A stretch of 64,000 nt of DNA from Thermoleophilum album (GCF_900108055.1 NZ_FNWJ01000001.1:310001-374000); one strand, 5' to 3'. Positions 50,453 to 60,247 are shown, counted from the first letter of the stretch. Made by a program: numbers and translations. The notes: generated by a model not told the origin, from the letters alone.

Positions 50453-51967
50453 TCAGCGCGTCGGGTCGTCGGGGTTGGGGTCGACCGCGGGCCGGTTCCC
50501 GGCGCGGCCAGTCGGACGGGGCCGTAGGCGCGCGTCGCCGCGCTCGGGGATCACGAACAGCTTGCCGTCGTACAGCGAGGGCGGAGCCTCGAAGCACGGC
50601 GGGCGCTTGGCGGCGTCCTTGAGCAGCGGGATCGGCGGCGCGTTGAGCGCGTCGTCCGGGTTGGGCCGCTCGCCACCTGCCGGCGAACAGTCGAAGCTTT
50701 CGAGCGTGCCGAGCGCCGAGGCTCGCTCGATCGCGTTGGGCTGCAGGTACGCGTTGCCGCGCTCCCAGTCGGGTCTTGTCAGTCGAAACGCGAGCGAGCG
50801 TCCGTCGATGACGCCGACTTGGGTCTGTCCGCGCGTGCCGCCGACCTTGCTCGAGAGGTCCGGCGCAGCGTTCGAGATGAAGCCTGCGATCGTCGCCTGG
50901 TGGAAGTTGAAGTAGGCGAGGATTGGGTTGAGCTCGGGGAAGAACAGGCGCGCCGCTTCGAACAGCGGGTCGGCGCCGCGCAGCAGCCGCTCGAGGTCGG
51001 GGAGCGTGCGGCGTCCCGTCACAACGAGCGGATCGAGCTGCCGGAACAGCGCCCTCAGGTCGGGGGAGAGCGCGCGCAACGAGCGCAGCGTTGGGCCGAG
51101 GTCGTCGGCCGGACGTCGCAGCGTGCGAATCACCGGGCGCGTGCGGCCCGAGAAGTCCTCGAGTGTGCGCATCGTCGCGCGCGCCTCGTTGAGGAACACC
51201 GGGAAGATCCGGAACGTCTCGGCGAGCGCGCGGTCGCGCGAAGCGGTCGCCTCGAACGTGCCCGCCGTGCCTTCGACCAGACGACGCAGCTCGCCGCGGC
51301 GGGCGGTTACCGCGCTGAGCGCGGTGCCGCCATCGCGCACCAGCGTGCGCACGGCGCGACGTTGCTCGTCGGCGATACGCAACAGATCGGTGGCGTCGGC
51401 GGCAAAGCGCGGGAAGGTGCCGAAGGCATCGTTGAGATCGCGGTCGGCGGTGCCCCGGCCGACCACCGCCAGCTCCTGCATCCACTGCTGGAAGTTGCGC
51501 CGCGTCTCGGGGCCGAAGGCGCGGAAGATTTCGTCAAGCTCGACCGTCCGCCCGACCTGCGAATCGGGCAGGCGTGCACCGTCGGCCAGCATCCCGGCCG
51601 AGCGGTGACCGGGCGTGAGCTCGACGTAAGTCTCCCCGAGCAGCGTCTTCTGGCGCAGGATCGCTCGCGTGTCGCGCGGCAGGGGCGCGAACTCCGGCTT
51701 GATCTCGAGCGTCGCCAGTGTGCGGTTGCTGGCGGCATCGAGCCGCTTGCCCTTGACCTTGCCGACGTTCACGCCGGAGATCCGCACGTCCGCCTCGTCC
51801 GCCAGCTGAACGGTCTCGGGGAAAGCGACCTTGAGCCGGTAGGACTTCGGCGCGAGCGGCAACGTGCCGCCGAACGACACCCACAGGAACAGCAGAATCG
51901 CGAAGCATGAGAGGCTGAAGCCGACGATCGCCGCGACCTGCCCGGCCTTGAGCCCGCGCGTCATCAC
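50453..51967 (-). CDS. MCE family protein (sixth of cluster)
   Basis: A 504-residue MCE protein. One N-terminal helix (VAAIVGFSLSCFAILLFLWV), then an MlaD/MCE domain at ~35-115 (YRLKVAFPETVQLADEADVR, ISGVNVGKVKGKRLD), a long helical needle region and a C-terminal Pro/Arg-rich tail. MCE proteins form substrate-binding hexamers for lipid import across the envelope. ATG 51967 overlaps the previous gene's stop (ATGA). It is the last of six consecutive MCE genes transcribed from right to left. Confidence 0.88.
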   Translation of the reverse strand: MMTRGLKAGQVAAIVGFSLSCFAILLFLWVSFGGTLPLAPKSYRLKVAFPETVQLADEADVRISGVNVGKVKGKRLDAASNRTLATLEIKPEFAPLPRDTRAILRQKTLLGETYVELTPGHRSAGMLADGARLPDSQVGRTVELDEIFRAFGPETRRNFQQWMQELAVVGRGTADRDLNDAFGTFPRFAADATDLLRIADEQRRAVRTLVRDGGTALSAVTARRGELRRLVEGTAGTFEATASRDRALAETFRIFPVFLNEARATMRTLEDFSGRTRPVIRTLRRPADDLGPTLRSLRALSPDLRALFRQLDPLVVTGRRTLPDLERLLRGADPLFEAARLFFPELNPILAYFNFHQATIAGFISNAAPDLSSKVGGTRGQTQVGVIDGRSLAFRLTRPDWERGNAYLQPNAIERASALGTLESFDCSPAGGERPNPDDALNAPPIPLLKDAAKRPPCFEAPPSLYDGKLFVIPERGDARLRPRPTGRAGNRPAVDPNPDDPTR

Positions 51968-53415
51968 TGGCCACCACCTCCCCCTCCGGAGCCGCTACCC
52001 GAGCGCAGGTCGCAGTCGCCGGCGAGCAACGAGACACCGCTCTGGTCGAGCGCGTTCAAGACGTTGTTGAGCTGGTTGGTCAGCTGATCGCGAAGACCGG
52101 ACAGCGAGTCGGGAATCTGATCGATCTGCTGGAGGATCAGGCCCGCAACCAAGCCGCAGCTGAGCCCGCCCAAGGAGATTCGCCGGTAGGGCCCGGTGGC
52201 GTCCGACGTACTAAACAGCGAAACGGCGTTGTTACCGGTCCAGGCAAGCCAGTACAGGTAGCCCTCGTTGCGGTTGCGTTCGGCCGCGGTGCAGCGGCCC
52301 TCGCGCTCGCACCCCTCGCTGATTCCCTCGGCGCCACCCGGGTTGTAGGCGCCGATGTTGAAGAGACGGTTGAGCCGCAGCAGCGTGCCGGTGATCTCGG
52401 GTGCTCCCTGGGCGAGCCCCGACCCGGCCACCCCCAGCCGCAGCAAGAACGGTGCGGCCTCACGGGCGAACGGGCGGATGCGGTCGCGCACGGTGGCGGT
52501 GCGCGCGCTCGCTAGATCGCGCAGCGCAGCGTTGGAGGCGGGCAGCTCGCGCACTACCGGGATCAAGTCGCGCAGCGTCGGCCGCAGTTCGCGCGCGAAC
52601 GGCTCGACGCGGGCGAGCGCCGCGCGCGTGGTGTCGAGCGCACCGGGTAGGCGGCGCACCGTCTCCCGCAGGTTGCGATCTTCGCTAGCGAAGGCGGCGA
52701 ACACGCGGTTGGAGTCGCGCACCAGTTGGCGCAGGGTGCGGTCGCGCTGCGCCAGCTCGCTCATCACCAGGCCGTACTCGTGCACCACTCGCCGCAGGTT
52801 GCGGCGCCGCTCGGCGAGCGCTGAGGCGAACCGCGCGAGGTCGCGGTGCAGGGGACCGAGCCGGGCGAGCGCTTCGCCGAGTTCGGTGCCGTGACCCTGG
52901 AGTCCCTTCCCCGCCCCGGTGATCAGGAGCTTTAAGTAGTCGCGGGTGTCGGCGTCCAGCGACGCGAGGACCTCGTCCTGGTTGACGTCTGGCAGCGTGT
53001 CGGAAAGCGGAATCCGCGCGCCTTCCCGAAGCCGTGGACCGTCGCCCGGGTCGACCTCGATGAACATGTCCTTAAGACCGGTCTTGGAGCGCAACAAGGC
53101 GCTGGCGTCGGTGCGCAGCAGCTGCCGGTAGCGGGGATCGATGTCGAGCCGCACGACGGCCCGGCCGTGCTTGAGGTCCACGGCCCCAACCTGACCGATC
53201 TCGACCCCCGCCACGCGCACGCTCTGGCCTTGCCCCGGGGTGACAGCCTGCGCACTCGAGAGCTCGGCGTAGATGCGGAAGGGCGGCGCTTCGATCAGCG
53301 GGATCCGCACCCCCGCCTGGTTCGCGAGGATGTAGCCGGCGACTACGACACCGATCGCCGCCGCCGCGACGAGCGCGACGAGGTCACGCAAATGTCGACG
53401 CAGCGCCTGTCTCAC
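51964..53415 (-). CDS. MCE family protein (fifth of cluster)
   Basis: A 483-residue MCE protein: N-terminal helix LVALVAAAAIGVVVAGYILA, MCE domain (FRIYAELSSAQAVTPGQGQS, VRVAGVEIGQVGAVDLKHG), then the helical region containing TLRQLVRDSNRVFAAFASED, and a C-terminal part with four Cys residues in a Gly-rich end (CDLRSGSGSGGGGGG). Of the six it has one of the shorter domains. It starts at 53415, overlapping the fourth gene's stop. Probably a subunit of the same heterohexamer. Confidence 0.86.
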   Translation of the reverse strand: MRQALRRHLRDLVALVAAAAIGVVVAGYILANQAGVRIPLIEAPPFRIYAELSSAQAVTPGQGQSVRVAGVEIGQVGAVDLKHGRAVVRLDIDPRYRQLLRTDASALLRSKTGLKDMFIEVDPGDGPRLREGARIPLSDTLPDVNQDEVLASLDADTRDYLKLLITGAGKGLQGHGTELGEALARLGPLHRDLARFASALAERRRNLRRVVHEYGLVMSELAQRDRTLRQLVRDSNRVFAAFASEDRNLRETVRRLPGALDTTRAALARVEPFARELRPTLRDLIPVVRELPASNAALRDLASARTATVRDRIRPFAREAAPFLLRLGVAGSGLAQGAPEITGTLLRLNRLFNIGAYNPGGAEGISEGCEREGRCTAAERNRNEGYLYWLAWTGNNAVSLFSTSDATGPYRRISLGGLSCGLVAGLILQQIDQIPDSLSGLRDQLTNQLNNVLNALDQSGVSLLAGDCDLRSGSGSGGGGGGQ

Positions 53416-54989
53416 CGCGCGCCCCCCTTCGCTCGTTGGCGACCACGGCCGGAGCTACGCGCCGCCGCGCGGGCGTCGAGACGGGCGATTTGCGCACGCG
53501 CTTCGGACATCAGCTGATCGAAGCGGCGGAAGGCGCGCGCAGCTCGCAGCAGGGCGCCGCGGTTGAGCGCGCGCCGCGCAGCGGCCTGCCGGCGCAGTGC
53601 GGCTTGGCCGGCGCTCCCGCGCACGTTGAAGGCAGAGGCCGGGCCCCCCGGCGCGTGGAGGTTCGGCGGCTCCTGCGTCTCGCAGGGCACGTCGGGCCGA
53701 TAGGGTGGCGGCTGCGTTGGGTTGAGCGACGGGCCCGGCCGCACCATCAGCGGCGGCAGCACGGCCATCGTGTTGAACATCTGATTGTTGCCGTCGGACA
53801 GGCGGCTCTCGCCGGCGAGCCCCGGAAAGCCGCGCTGCAGCTGGTAGCGCACGAGCTGGTTGTTGTTGCCTGGTTCGTCGGGGTTGGGGATCGGTGTGCG
53901 GACGAAGGGCACGAGCACCCGGTTCACGCAGCGCGAGAGCGAGCGGCCCTGCTCGGCGAGCGGCACCGAAAGGTTGTTGAGCCGCACGAGCGCGGGGGCA
54001 GACGCGCGCACGGCGGTGGCCAGCGCGCCGATTTCGTTCTGACGCAGCGCCAGCCGTAGCTGTGCGAGGAACGGCGTGCCGACGCGCAGCGCCGGCGGCG
54101 CGCTCTGCACTCCCGGCAAGGCTTCGCGCGCGAACACCCGCAGCGTCGGCAGCGACGCGTTCAACTCGCGCAGCGTCGGCATCGCCTGGCGCAGCGTGTC
54201 GCGCAGCGCCGGTAGCGAACGGGCCAGCGGATCGCGCTCCGCCGCGAGGGCGCTAGCAGTGCGTTCGAGGTTGTCGATCAGCCCGCGCAAGGCGTTGGCG
54301 TCGGCGGCGACGGCAGCGAAGGCACGCTGCTGGGCGCGCAGCACGCGCGGCAGGTCGCGGCGCGGCTCAAAACCAAGGGTGGCGTCGTTGGCAAGCGCCG
54401 AGAAGCGGTAGGCGGACTCCCAGAAGCGAGCGCCCTCGCGGAAGCCGGCGGCGCCCCGCTCAAGACCCACCGAGAGTTCGCGCAACAGCGTCTTGAGGTC
54501 GGCGCGCACGTCGCGCTGGAAGAGCTCGAGCACGCGCACGAACTGAACCGGCGCAGCGGTTTGCGACATCGGCACGGTGTCACCGCTGGCAAGCTCCGGA
54601 GCCGACGGCGAGCCGGGTTGGAGATCGACAAAGAAGTTGCCCTCGAGGAAGATCCGTGAGCGGATCTTGATGCGCGCGTCTTGGTGAATCGGGAGCGCCC
54701 TACGCGAGAGCTCCATCGTCACGATCGCCCCACCGCGCTCGCTGTCGAGTGGCTCGATCTTCGTGACCTTGCCGACGTCGACGCCGGCGATGCGCACGGG
54801 CGAGCGCGGCTGAAGGTTCGCCGCATCGGCGAACACCGCGCGCAGCACGAAGGGCCGCGCGAAGGGGTTGTCGCGGGTGAACCCGAACCAGCTAGCGAGC
54901 GCGATCACGGTGAGCGCGAGCACACCCGCCCGTAGCGGCGAGCCACCGCCCCAGCGCAGCGCCGACCTCTTCTTGGGCTTGGGACTCAC
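53412..54989 (-). CDS. MCE family protein (fourth of cluster)
   Basis: A 525-residue MCE protein: N-terminal helix AGVLALTVIALASWFGFTR, MCE domain (RPFVLRAVFADAANLQPRSP, VRIAGVDVGKVTKIEPLDSE), coiled region (AQQRAFAAVAADANALRGLI) and a tail of basic Ala/Arg sequence. Start GTG or ATG at 54989, overlapping the third gene's stop by four bases. Similar in length and layout to its neighbours; the six genes probably arose by duplication. Confidence 0.86.
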   Translation of the reverse strand: MSPKPKKRSALRWGGGSPLRAGVLALTVIALASWFGFTRDNPFARPFVLRAVFADAANLQPRSPVRIAGVDVGKVTKIEPLDSERGGAIVTMELSRRALPIHQDARIKIRSRIFLEGNFFVDLQPGSPSAPELASGDTVPMSQTAAPVQFVRVLELFQRDVRADLKTLLRELSVGLERGAAGFREGARFWESAYRFSALANDATLGFEPRRDLPRVLRAQQRAFAAVAADANALRGLIDNLERTASALAAERDPLARSLPALRDTLRQAMPTLRELNASLPTLRVFAREALPGVQSAPPALRVGTPFLAQLRLALRQNEIGALATAVRASAPALVRLNNLSVPLAEQGRSLSRCVNRVLVPFVRTPIPNPDEPGNNNQLVRYQLQRGFPGLAGESRLSDGNNQMFNTMAVLPPLMVRPGPSLNPTQPPPYRPDVPCETQEPPNLHAPGGPASAFNVRGSAGQAALRRQAAARRALNRGALLRAARAFRRFDQLMSEARAQIARLDARAAARSSGRGRQRAKGGAR

Positions 54990-56572
54990 GGGATGTCGCG
55001 CAGGTTCGTGATCCCGAGCCGGCGGGTAACGAACGTGCCGCCGGAGAGGATCGGGTAGTCGTTGATCGTGACCGCCGCGTTGCCACCGGTCGGTGTCCCG
55101 TCGGGCAGCACACCCGGTCCGTAGCGCGATCCGGGCGGGGTCAGCGGGCCGTTCGGGTAGCCCTCTTGCCCGCGCTGGCAGTCGGCGTTCCCTTGCGCGT
55201 CGATCGCTGGCGAATAGGCCGGTGCGATAAAGCGGTGCAGCGGCTGGCCAATCGCGTCGCGCGCGCCGCGCGCCTTCATCCCCGGTGGGACGTCAACCGG
55301 CCGCGAGCTCTCGCTGGTGCCATAGTTGTTGGGCTGGAGCAGGTTCGGCAGCTTCAAGAGCTGCGCCTGGTTGGTGCCGGCGCCGTCAATGGACAGGCCG
55401 GACTGGTGTTCACCGAGCGGGTGGAGGAAGTAGATGGCGTAGTTGCAGACCGTCTGGTAGGGAGCAATGAACTCGGCCGCCGGCCGCGTCACGGTGAGCG
55501 CCGCACGCACGTCGCGCAGCGCCGGCAGCGTGTCCGGCTCGGTGAACAGGAAGGTGGCGGCGGCGAGCGCGCTGCGGGTCCGGCGACTGAGATCGACGGT
55601 GCGCGGCAGCACGTCGGTACCCGCTAGCAGTGCGCTATCGACCGCCGGCAGCGAGAACCGTGCCTCGCGCAGCGCCGGCCGCAGACGACCGGCAAGGTCG
55701 TTGAGATCTACATACAACGGCCGCTGCGCGCGGAAACTGGTGATCGAAGCGTCGAGCGTGGGCGGCGAGCGTTCGATCGTCTGCTGCAGCGCGCGCGGAT
55801 CGGCGGCGATCGCATCAAAGGTCGTCGCCATGTCGCGAAAACTGCGCGCGAACTCGGTCGCGACCGGCGCTAGCTCGCCGGTGAAGGCCCGTAGCGACGC
55901 GATGAAGCGGGGCAGGCCGGTGGCCGGGTCTGAGAGGTTGCGGGCCACCGGTTCGAGGCGTCGCAGAAGCGGCGGCAGGAGCGCGATTGTCTGGTTCAGC
56001 GAGCTGCCGCGCCCGGCGAACGCGTCGCCGAACGCGTCGAGTGAATCTTGGATTGCGGGGCGCGTGCGATCGTCGAAGGTTGCGAACAGGTCCTCGATCT
56101 CGGCTGGTTCGCGCGCCTGGGAGAGGGGAATCGTGGAGCCGGCAGCCAGCTTCTCACGCGAGCGCCCGGGCGTCAGCTCCACGTACTTGAGACCGAGCGC
56201 CGAGCGCTGGCGAACGAGCACACGGGTGTCGCGCGGCAACGGTTCGACCGACTTGTCGAGCTTCATCGTGATCAGCGCGACCGCACGCCGGCGACCGCCG
56301 CGCTCGACCACCTTCGGCTCGATGTCGCTCACCAAACCCACCCGGAAACCACCGATGCGCACGTCGTTGCCGGTCGTGAGCTTCGAGCCCGAGGGAATCT
56401 CCGCCCGCAGTTCGTAGGTGGGAACGAACGGCAAACCTTCGTTGGCGGTGTAGGCGATGTAGACGGCGGTGACCGTGACGAGCACCGTCACCGCGCCGAT
56501 CAAAAGTGGGCTGCCGCTAAGCGCTGCGATGCGCCTGCCCCGGCGCGGCCTCTTTGCTGTCACCGTCGCCAT
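54986..56572 (-). CDS. MCE family protein (third of cluster)
   Basis: A 528-residue MCE protein: N-terminal helix SPLLIGAVTVLVTVTAVYIA, MCE domain (YELRAEIPSGSKLTTGNDVR, IGGFRVGLVSDIEPKVVERG), then helical segments and a C-terminus containing YQTVCNYAIYFLHPLGEH. ATG 56572 begins 12 bases after the second gene's stop, the only junction of the cluster that does not overlap. A conserved aromatic CNYxxYFLxPL motif also occurs in mycobacterial Mce proteins of this position (recalled). Confidence 0.86.
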   Translation of the reverse strand: MATVTAKRPRRGRRIAALSGSPLLIGAVTVLVTVTAVYIAYTANEGLPFVPTYELRAEIPSGSKLTTGNDVRIGGFRVGLVSDIEPKVVERGGRRRAVALITMKLDKSVEPLPRDTRVLVRQRSALGLKYVELTPGRSREKLAAGSTIPLSQAREPAEIEDLFATFDDRTRPAIQDSLDAFGDAFAGRGSSLNQTIALLPPLLRRLEPVARNLSDPATGLPRFIASLRAFTGELAPVATEFARSFRDMATTFDAIAADPRALQQTIERSPPTLDASITSFRAQRPLYVDLNDLAGRLRPALREARFSLPAVDSALLAGTDVLPRTVDLSRRTRSALAAATFLFTEPDTLPALRDVRAALTVTRPAAEFIAPYQTVCNYAIYFLHPLGEHQSGLSIDGAGTNQAQLLKLPNLLQPNNYGTSESSRPVDVPPGMKARGARDAIGQPLHRFIAPAYSPAIDAQGNADCQRGQEGYPNGPLTPPGSRYGPGVLPDGTPTGGNAAVTINDYPILSGGTFVTRRLGITNLRDIP

Positions 56573-56584
56573 CGCCTCACCACC

Positions 56585-58321
56585 TCACGGTCCGAGCAAG
56601 TAGTCGAGGAGGGCCTGCACGACACCGCGGCTTTGAGCGTCACCGCCGCCCGCTGGCGAGGGGCCCGTGGAACCCGTGTTCGGCGCCTTAAGTTCCACTT
56701 GCGGGGCGCCGCCCGAGCCACCGAGGCGGGGGGTCTGGTCGAGCAGCTTCTCGATCTGATCGAAAACCTTCGGCAGCTCGCCGGGCTTGAGTTGGTCGGG
56801 CGCGTTCGGCGCGAGCAGCTCCATCACTTGCGGTGGCAGCGTCACCTGGGGCTTCGAGATGTCCGGCTGGCCCGGCAAGGGACCGGCCTCGGGTTGCCCG
56901 GGCTGGCGCCGCTCGCCGACCCGTGCCGCCGGCTGGCGCGCCTGGCGTTCGAGGCTCGCGAGCTGCGCGCGGTTGTCGCTGAAGTCGGGGCTCGTGATAC
57001 CGGGGAGGTTTGGCCCGAGCCACTGGCTACAGCGCTTGAAGAGATCGCTGTTCGGGTCGACCTCGGTGTAGAGGTTGCTGCATTGGTTCAGATTGAGCGA
57101 TATCCGCAGTATGTGGCCGACCGAGTCGAAGCCATTGATCGAAAGCGACTGCCAGTAGAGGTAGTTCCAGATCGCTTCGAGACCGGTGAAGCCGCCGCGC
57201 CCGTTGGTGATCGCGGTCGGGTCGGGCGCGGGCGGCGCGCTCCGGACGGCACGCTCGTCGTCCTCGATCGCGCGACGCCGGTCATCCATCGTGTCAAGGA
57301 ACTGGCGGATCGGTTTGAACGTGGGGCCCGCTTCGGGAGCGATCCGCAAGAGCTCGTCGACCACGCGCTGCCCGCTGCGCACGGTGCGCCGACCCTCAAC
57401 CGCAGCCTCGCCGAGCTCGCCGAGCGCGGGGTCTGAGGCACGCGCGAACGGGCGCGCTACGCGTAGGAAGCGGCGGAGCTCAGGAGCCGAGGCGCGCGCC
57501 TCCGCCAGCAGCGGCCGCTGGCGGTCGGCAAGCTCCGCTAGCCGCCGCATCGTCGGCGACAGCTCGGCCAAGAAGACCGGCAGCCGCCGCAGCGTCGCGC
57601 GCAGTTGGGGATCGCGCGAAGCGGTCGTGGAAGCCGCCCGCTGCGAGGCATCGACCCAGCGCGCCAGCTGTCCCCGCTCGCGCCGCAGCTCGTGCACGAC
57701 GGTGTCGGCGTCGCGAATAAAGGCCCGCAGGTTCGCGTTCTGTTCGGCCAACAGCGCGAGCAGCCGGTTGGTTTCGCGAAGCCCCGGGTCGGCGCGCCGC
57801 AGGGCGGCGGCGAGATCGCGTGGCCGGCCGGCGAGACCGGCGCCGAGCTGGCTCAGGAGGATCGAGAAGCGCTCGCGGTAGGGTCGGCGCATGATGTCGG
57901 CGATCAGGTCGGGGGGAATCGTCGACTCCGTCTGCTCGACGGGCACCACCCCCGAGCCGTCACGCGGCAAGCGGCGGGGACTGGAGCCGGGCTGACAGTC
58001 GACGAAGTACTCGCCGATCAGCGACTGCGGCTTGATCGCGCAGCGCGCATCGGCGCGCAGGTCGGCAAGCTCCTTGCGCTCGACCTCCACGGTCACCAGC
58101 GCACGCGCCGGCCGGCCGGGCCGCTTCTCGACCTCGAAACCGGTGGTCTTGCCGGCGCGCACGCCGCCGATCCGGAAGTCGCCGCCCTGGTTAAGACCGA
58201 AGGCGTTATCGAACTCGATCTTGTAGCGCGCGGGCTGCGACGCGCCGGGACCGATCCCGAACAACGCCGCGAGCCCGGCAACCACGCCGGCGACGATGCC
58301 GAGCAGCGCCAGCGCCCTCAT
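56585..58321 (-). CDS. MCE family protein (second of cluster)
   Basis: The longest of the six at 578 residues. N-terminal helix ALLGIVAGVVAGLAALFGIG, MCE domain (YKIEFDNAFGLNQGGDFRIG, GVRAGKTTGFEVEKRPGRPA), a long helical part, then GLEAIWNYLYWQSLSINGFD and a Pro/Gln-rich C-terminal ~140 residues ending in VVQALLDYLLGP. ATG 58321 overlaps the first gene's stop (ATGA). The extended C-terminus may interact with other envelope parts. Confidence 0.86.
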   Translation of the reverse strand: MRALALLGIVAGVVAGLAALFGIGPGASQPARYKIEFDNAFGLNQGGDFRIGGVRAGKTTGFEVEKRPGRPARALVTVEVERKELADLRADARCAIKPQSLIGEYFVDCQPGSSPRRLPRDGSGVVPVEQTESTIPPDLIADIMRRPYRERFSILLSQLGAGLAGRPRDLAAALRRADPGLRETNRLLALLAEQNANLRAFIRDADTVVHELRRERGQLARWVDASQRAASTTASRDPQLRATLRRLPVFLAELSPTMRRLAELADRQRPLLAEARASAPELRRFLRVARPFARASDPALGELGEAAVEGRRTVRSGQRVVDELLRIAPEAGPTFKPIRQFLDTMDDRRRAIEDDERAVRSAPPAPDPTAITNGRGGFTGLEAIWNYLYWQSLSINGFDSVGHILRISLNLNQCSNLYTEVDPNSDLFKRCSQWLGPNLPGITSPDFSDNRAQLASLERQARQPAARVGERRQPGQPEAGPLPGQPDISKPQVTLPPQVMELLAPNAPDQLKPGELPKVFDQIEKLLDQTPRLGGSGGAPQVELKAPNTGSTGPSPAGGGDAQSRGVVQALLDYLLGP

Positions 58322-59694
58322 CGCACGTCCCCCGTCGCGCGCGCCGACTCGTCACATTGGAGGAACTCGCGCACGCTCTCCGGCAACACGTTCGAGCCGT
58401 CGCGTGCGGGCGCCTCGGCGGAGCCCGGGCACCGCTTGTACTGCCCGCGGCGCACCGGGCCGCCGGCCAGCGTCTCGGCCACGCTGATGTGTGCGCGCGC
58501 CAGCGCCCCGAGCGCGTCGAAGCCGGCACCGGTGGTCGAGAAGTCATCGAACCAGCCGAGGAAGTCGGTGGTGTAGTAGCGCGCGACGGCCAGTTCCGGC
58601 GCGCCCGCCCGGAAGGCCTCGGCGGTCTCCGGGATCGCACCGCGCACCCGCCCGACGTCCACCGGCCGACCACCGGGAGCCACCGTACGCTCGCGGGTGT
58701 CGAGCGCGATCTGCGTAAGCGGCGGCACCGACCGCAACAGGTCGATCAGGTCGTTGGCACCGCCGCTCGCTTGGATCGCGCGCACCAGCTCGCGGATCGT
58801 GGGGCGCGAACCGGCCGAGAGGCGGCGCGCCTCCGCCAGGAACGGCACCAACTCGCGCGCCGCGGGACGCGAAGCAGCAACCAACGGATCGAGGTCGCGA
58901 ACCGCCGCACGGAGGTTCACGAAGGTAGTGTTGGCGCGCCGCATGAACGGCGGCAGCTCGGCGATCGCGTCAGCCAGGGCGCGCCGCTCGGAGGCGATCG
59001 CCTGGGTCGTGTCGGCAAGCTCAGAGACCAGCGGCGTCAAACGCTCGCTGCGCGAAGCAAGCACCGAATTGAAGCGCGCGGTATCAACCAGGAAGCGCTC
59101 AAGCAGCGGCTCGTCTTCGGCGAGCTTGGCGAACAGGCGGCTGCTGGTCGACAGCGACGGATTGAGGTAACGCAGACCAGCGTTGGCCTGCCTCTCGACA
59201 CCGGCGAAGAGGTCGCGGTTGCCCTTGAAGAAGCGCTGCAGGTCATGCCGCGTACGACCATCGAGGGTGTTAAAGAGCTGGTCGATGTCGACCGCCGTCT
59301 GCGTGTGCTCGGCATCGATCCGCCCGCCGTCCGGGATTGGTGGCGCGCCGGCCGGCGGAAACTCGAGATCGACGTAACGGTTCGCGACGCCAGACAGAGA
59401 GAAAGCGCGAACGGTCGCCCGCGTTCCCCGCCGCAACGGTGCGAAGCGGTCGTCGATCTTCATCTCGACCTCGGCAAGACCGTTGTCGAGCAAGCGGATT
59501 CCCGTCACCTCGCCGATCCGCACACCGTCGCGTTGCACCGGATTGCCGCGCACGAGCTGCCCGGCATTGATGAAGTCGGCGCGCACCCGGTAGCCGCCAC
59601 CGCCGTTGAGCAGCAGCAGCGTGAGCGCCGCCACGGCAGCCACGACCGCGGCAAGCACCAGCGTTCTCGCGATGCCAGAACCAGAGACCGGCAA
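58318..59694 (-). CDS. MCE family protein (first of cluster)
   Basis: A 458-residue MCE protein. TTG 59694 is preferred as start: AGGGG lies about eight bases before it and the helix TLVLAAVVAAVAALTLLLL follows soon after; the frame is open to 59760, but that extension is Arg-rich. The MCE domain is YRVRADFINAGQLVRGNPVQ, RDGVRIGEVTGIRLLDNG. Later segments are TFVNLRAAVRDLDPLVAASR and RGQYKRCPGSAEAP. It is the first gene of the operon seen here; no YrbE permease gene precedes it. Confidence 0.84.
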   Translation of the reverse strand: MPVSGSGIARTLVLAAVVAAVAALTLLLLNGGGGYRVRADFINAGQLVRGNPVQRDGVRIGEVTGIRLLDNGLAEVEMKIDDRFAPLRRGTRATVRAFSLSGVANRYVDLEFPPAGAPPIPDGGRIDAEHTQTAVDIDQLFNTLDGRTRHDLQRFFKGNRDLFAGVERQANAGLRYLNPSLSTSSRLFAKLAEDEPLLERFLVDTARFNSVLASRSERLTPLVSELADTTQAIASERRALADAIAELPPFMRRANTTFVNLRAAVRDLDPLVAASRPAARELVPFLAEARRLSAGSRPTIRELVRAIQASGGANDLIDLLRSVPPLTQIALDTRERTVAPGGRPVDVGRVRGAIPETAEAFRAGAPELAVARYYTTDFLGWFDDFSTTGAGFDALGALARAHISVAETLAGGPVRRGQYKRCPGSAEAPARDGSNVLPESVREFLQCDESARATGDVR

Positions 59695-59810
59695 TTCGTT
59701 ACCCCTGCCCTCCGCCGCTCGGCGGACCCGTCCTCCCGACGGGCGCCGTGCGGCGCGCAATCATCCTGCCAGAAGTTGGCGCCTCCGTGCGCAGGTTCCC
59801 TGGCCGCCGC

Positions 59811-60092
59811 TCAGTGCGACCGGCGAGCGCGACCCCCACCCGGCCAACGCCCGGTGAGTGCCGCTGTCGCGCGGCGAGCGACGCGATCGGCCAGCGTCGC
59901 CGCGAGCGCCGCGATCGCCGCCGCCGCGGCCTCGGCAGCGAGCAGGCGCGCAAGCGGCGTCGCCGGGTCTCTCCGGTCGGGCAACCGGCCCCCGCCCAGC
60001 CGCAGCTGCGTGGCGCGTGCGAAGCGCCGCGCCACCGCCCGCAGAACGAGGCGCAGGAGGCTACGTATTGGCCACATCACGAGCGCTGCCAC
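59811..60092 (-). CDS. Small basic membrane-associated protein
   Basis: A 93-residue protein from GTG 60092, which is preceded by AAGGAG at good spacing. Sequence: VAALVMWPIRSLLRLVLRAV, ARRFARATQLRLGGGRLP, then ARLLAAEAAAAAIAALAATL and a basic tail. Two amphipathic or hydrophobic helices rich in Ala/Leu and Arg suggest membrane association. It lies 116 bases upstream of the first MCE gene on the same strand and could be co-transcribed. No family is recognised. Confidence 0.5.
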   Translation of the reverse strand: MAALVMWPIRSLLRLVLRAVARRFARATQLRLGGGRLPDRRDPATPLARLLAAEAAAAAIAALAATLADRVARRATAALTGRWPGGGRARRSH

Positions 60093-60163
60093 GGGATCTC
60101 CTTAAAGCGGTTTGCCGGCTCGAAATCTCCTCGGCCGGTTCGTCCGCTCCTAGGATTGCACGT

Positions 60164-60247
60164 GCCCGGGTAGCCGAACTGGTACAGGCAGCGCCCTTAA
60201 AAGGCGTCGCTCGCAAGAGCATGCGGGTTCGAATCCCGTCCCGGGCA
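60164..60247 (+). tRNA. tRNA-Leu(TAA)
   Basis: A complete class II tRNA of 84 bases: acceptor GCCCGGG/CCCGGGC, D-arm with AGCCGAACTGGTACAGGCA, anticodon arm GCGCC-CTTAAAA-GGCGT with anticodon TAA, a long variable arm (CGCTCGCAAGAGCA), T-arm GCGGG-TTCGAAT-CCCGT, discriminator A. CCA is not encoded. Its long variable arm and anticodon fix leucine. Confidence 0.93.

Noticed and set aside
59727-59743. Hairpin CCCGTC-CTCCC-GACGGG upstream of the first MCE gene, considered as a terminator or riboswitch
   Set aside because: There is no T-tract and only six base pairs. Such hairpins are common by chance at this GC content.
56048-60105. Long plus-strand frames opposite the MCE genes
   Set aside because: They mirror the MCE coding sequence and have no family features, while the minus-strand products are regular MCE proteins with tight overlaps.
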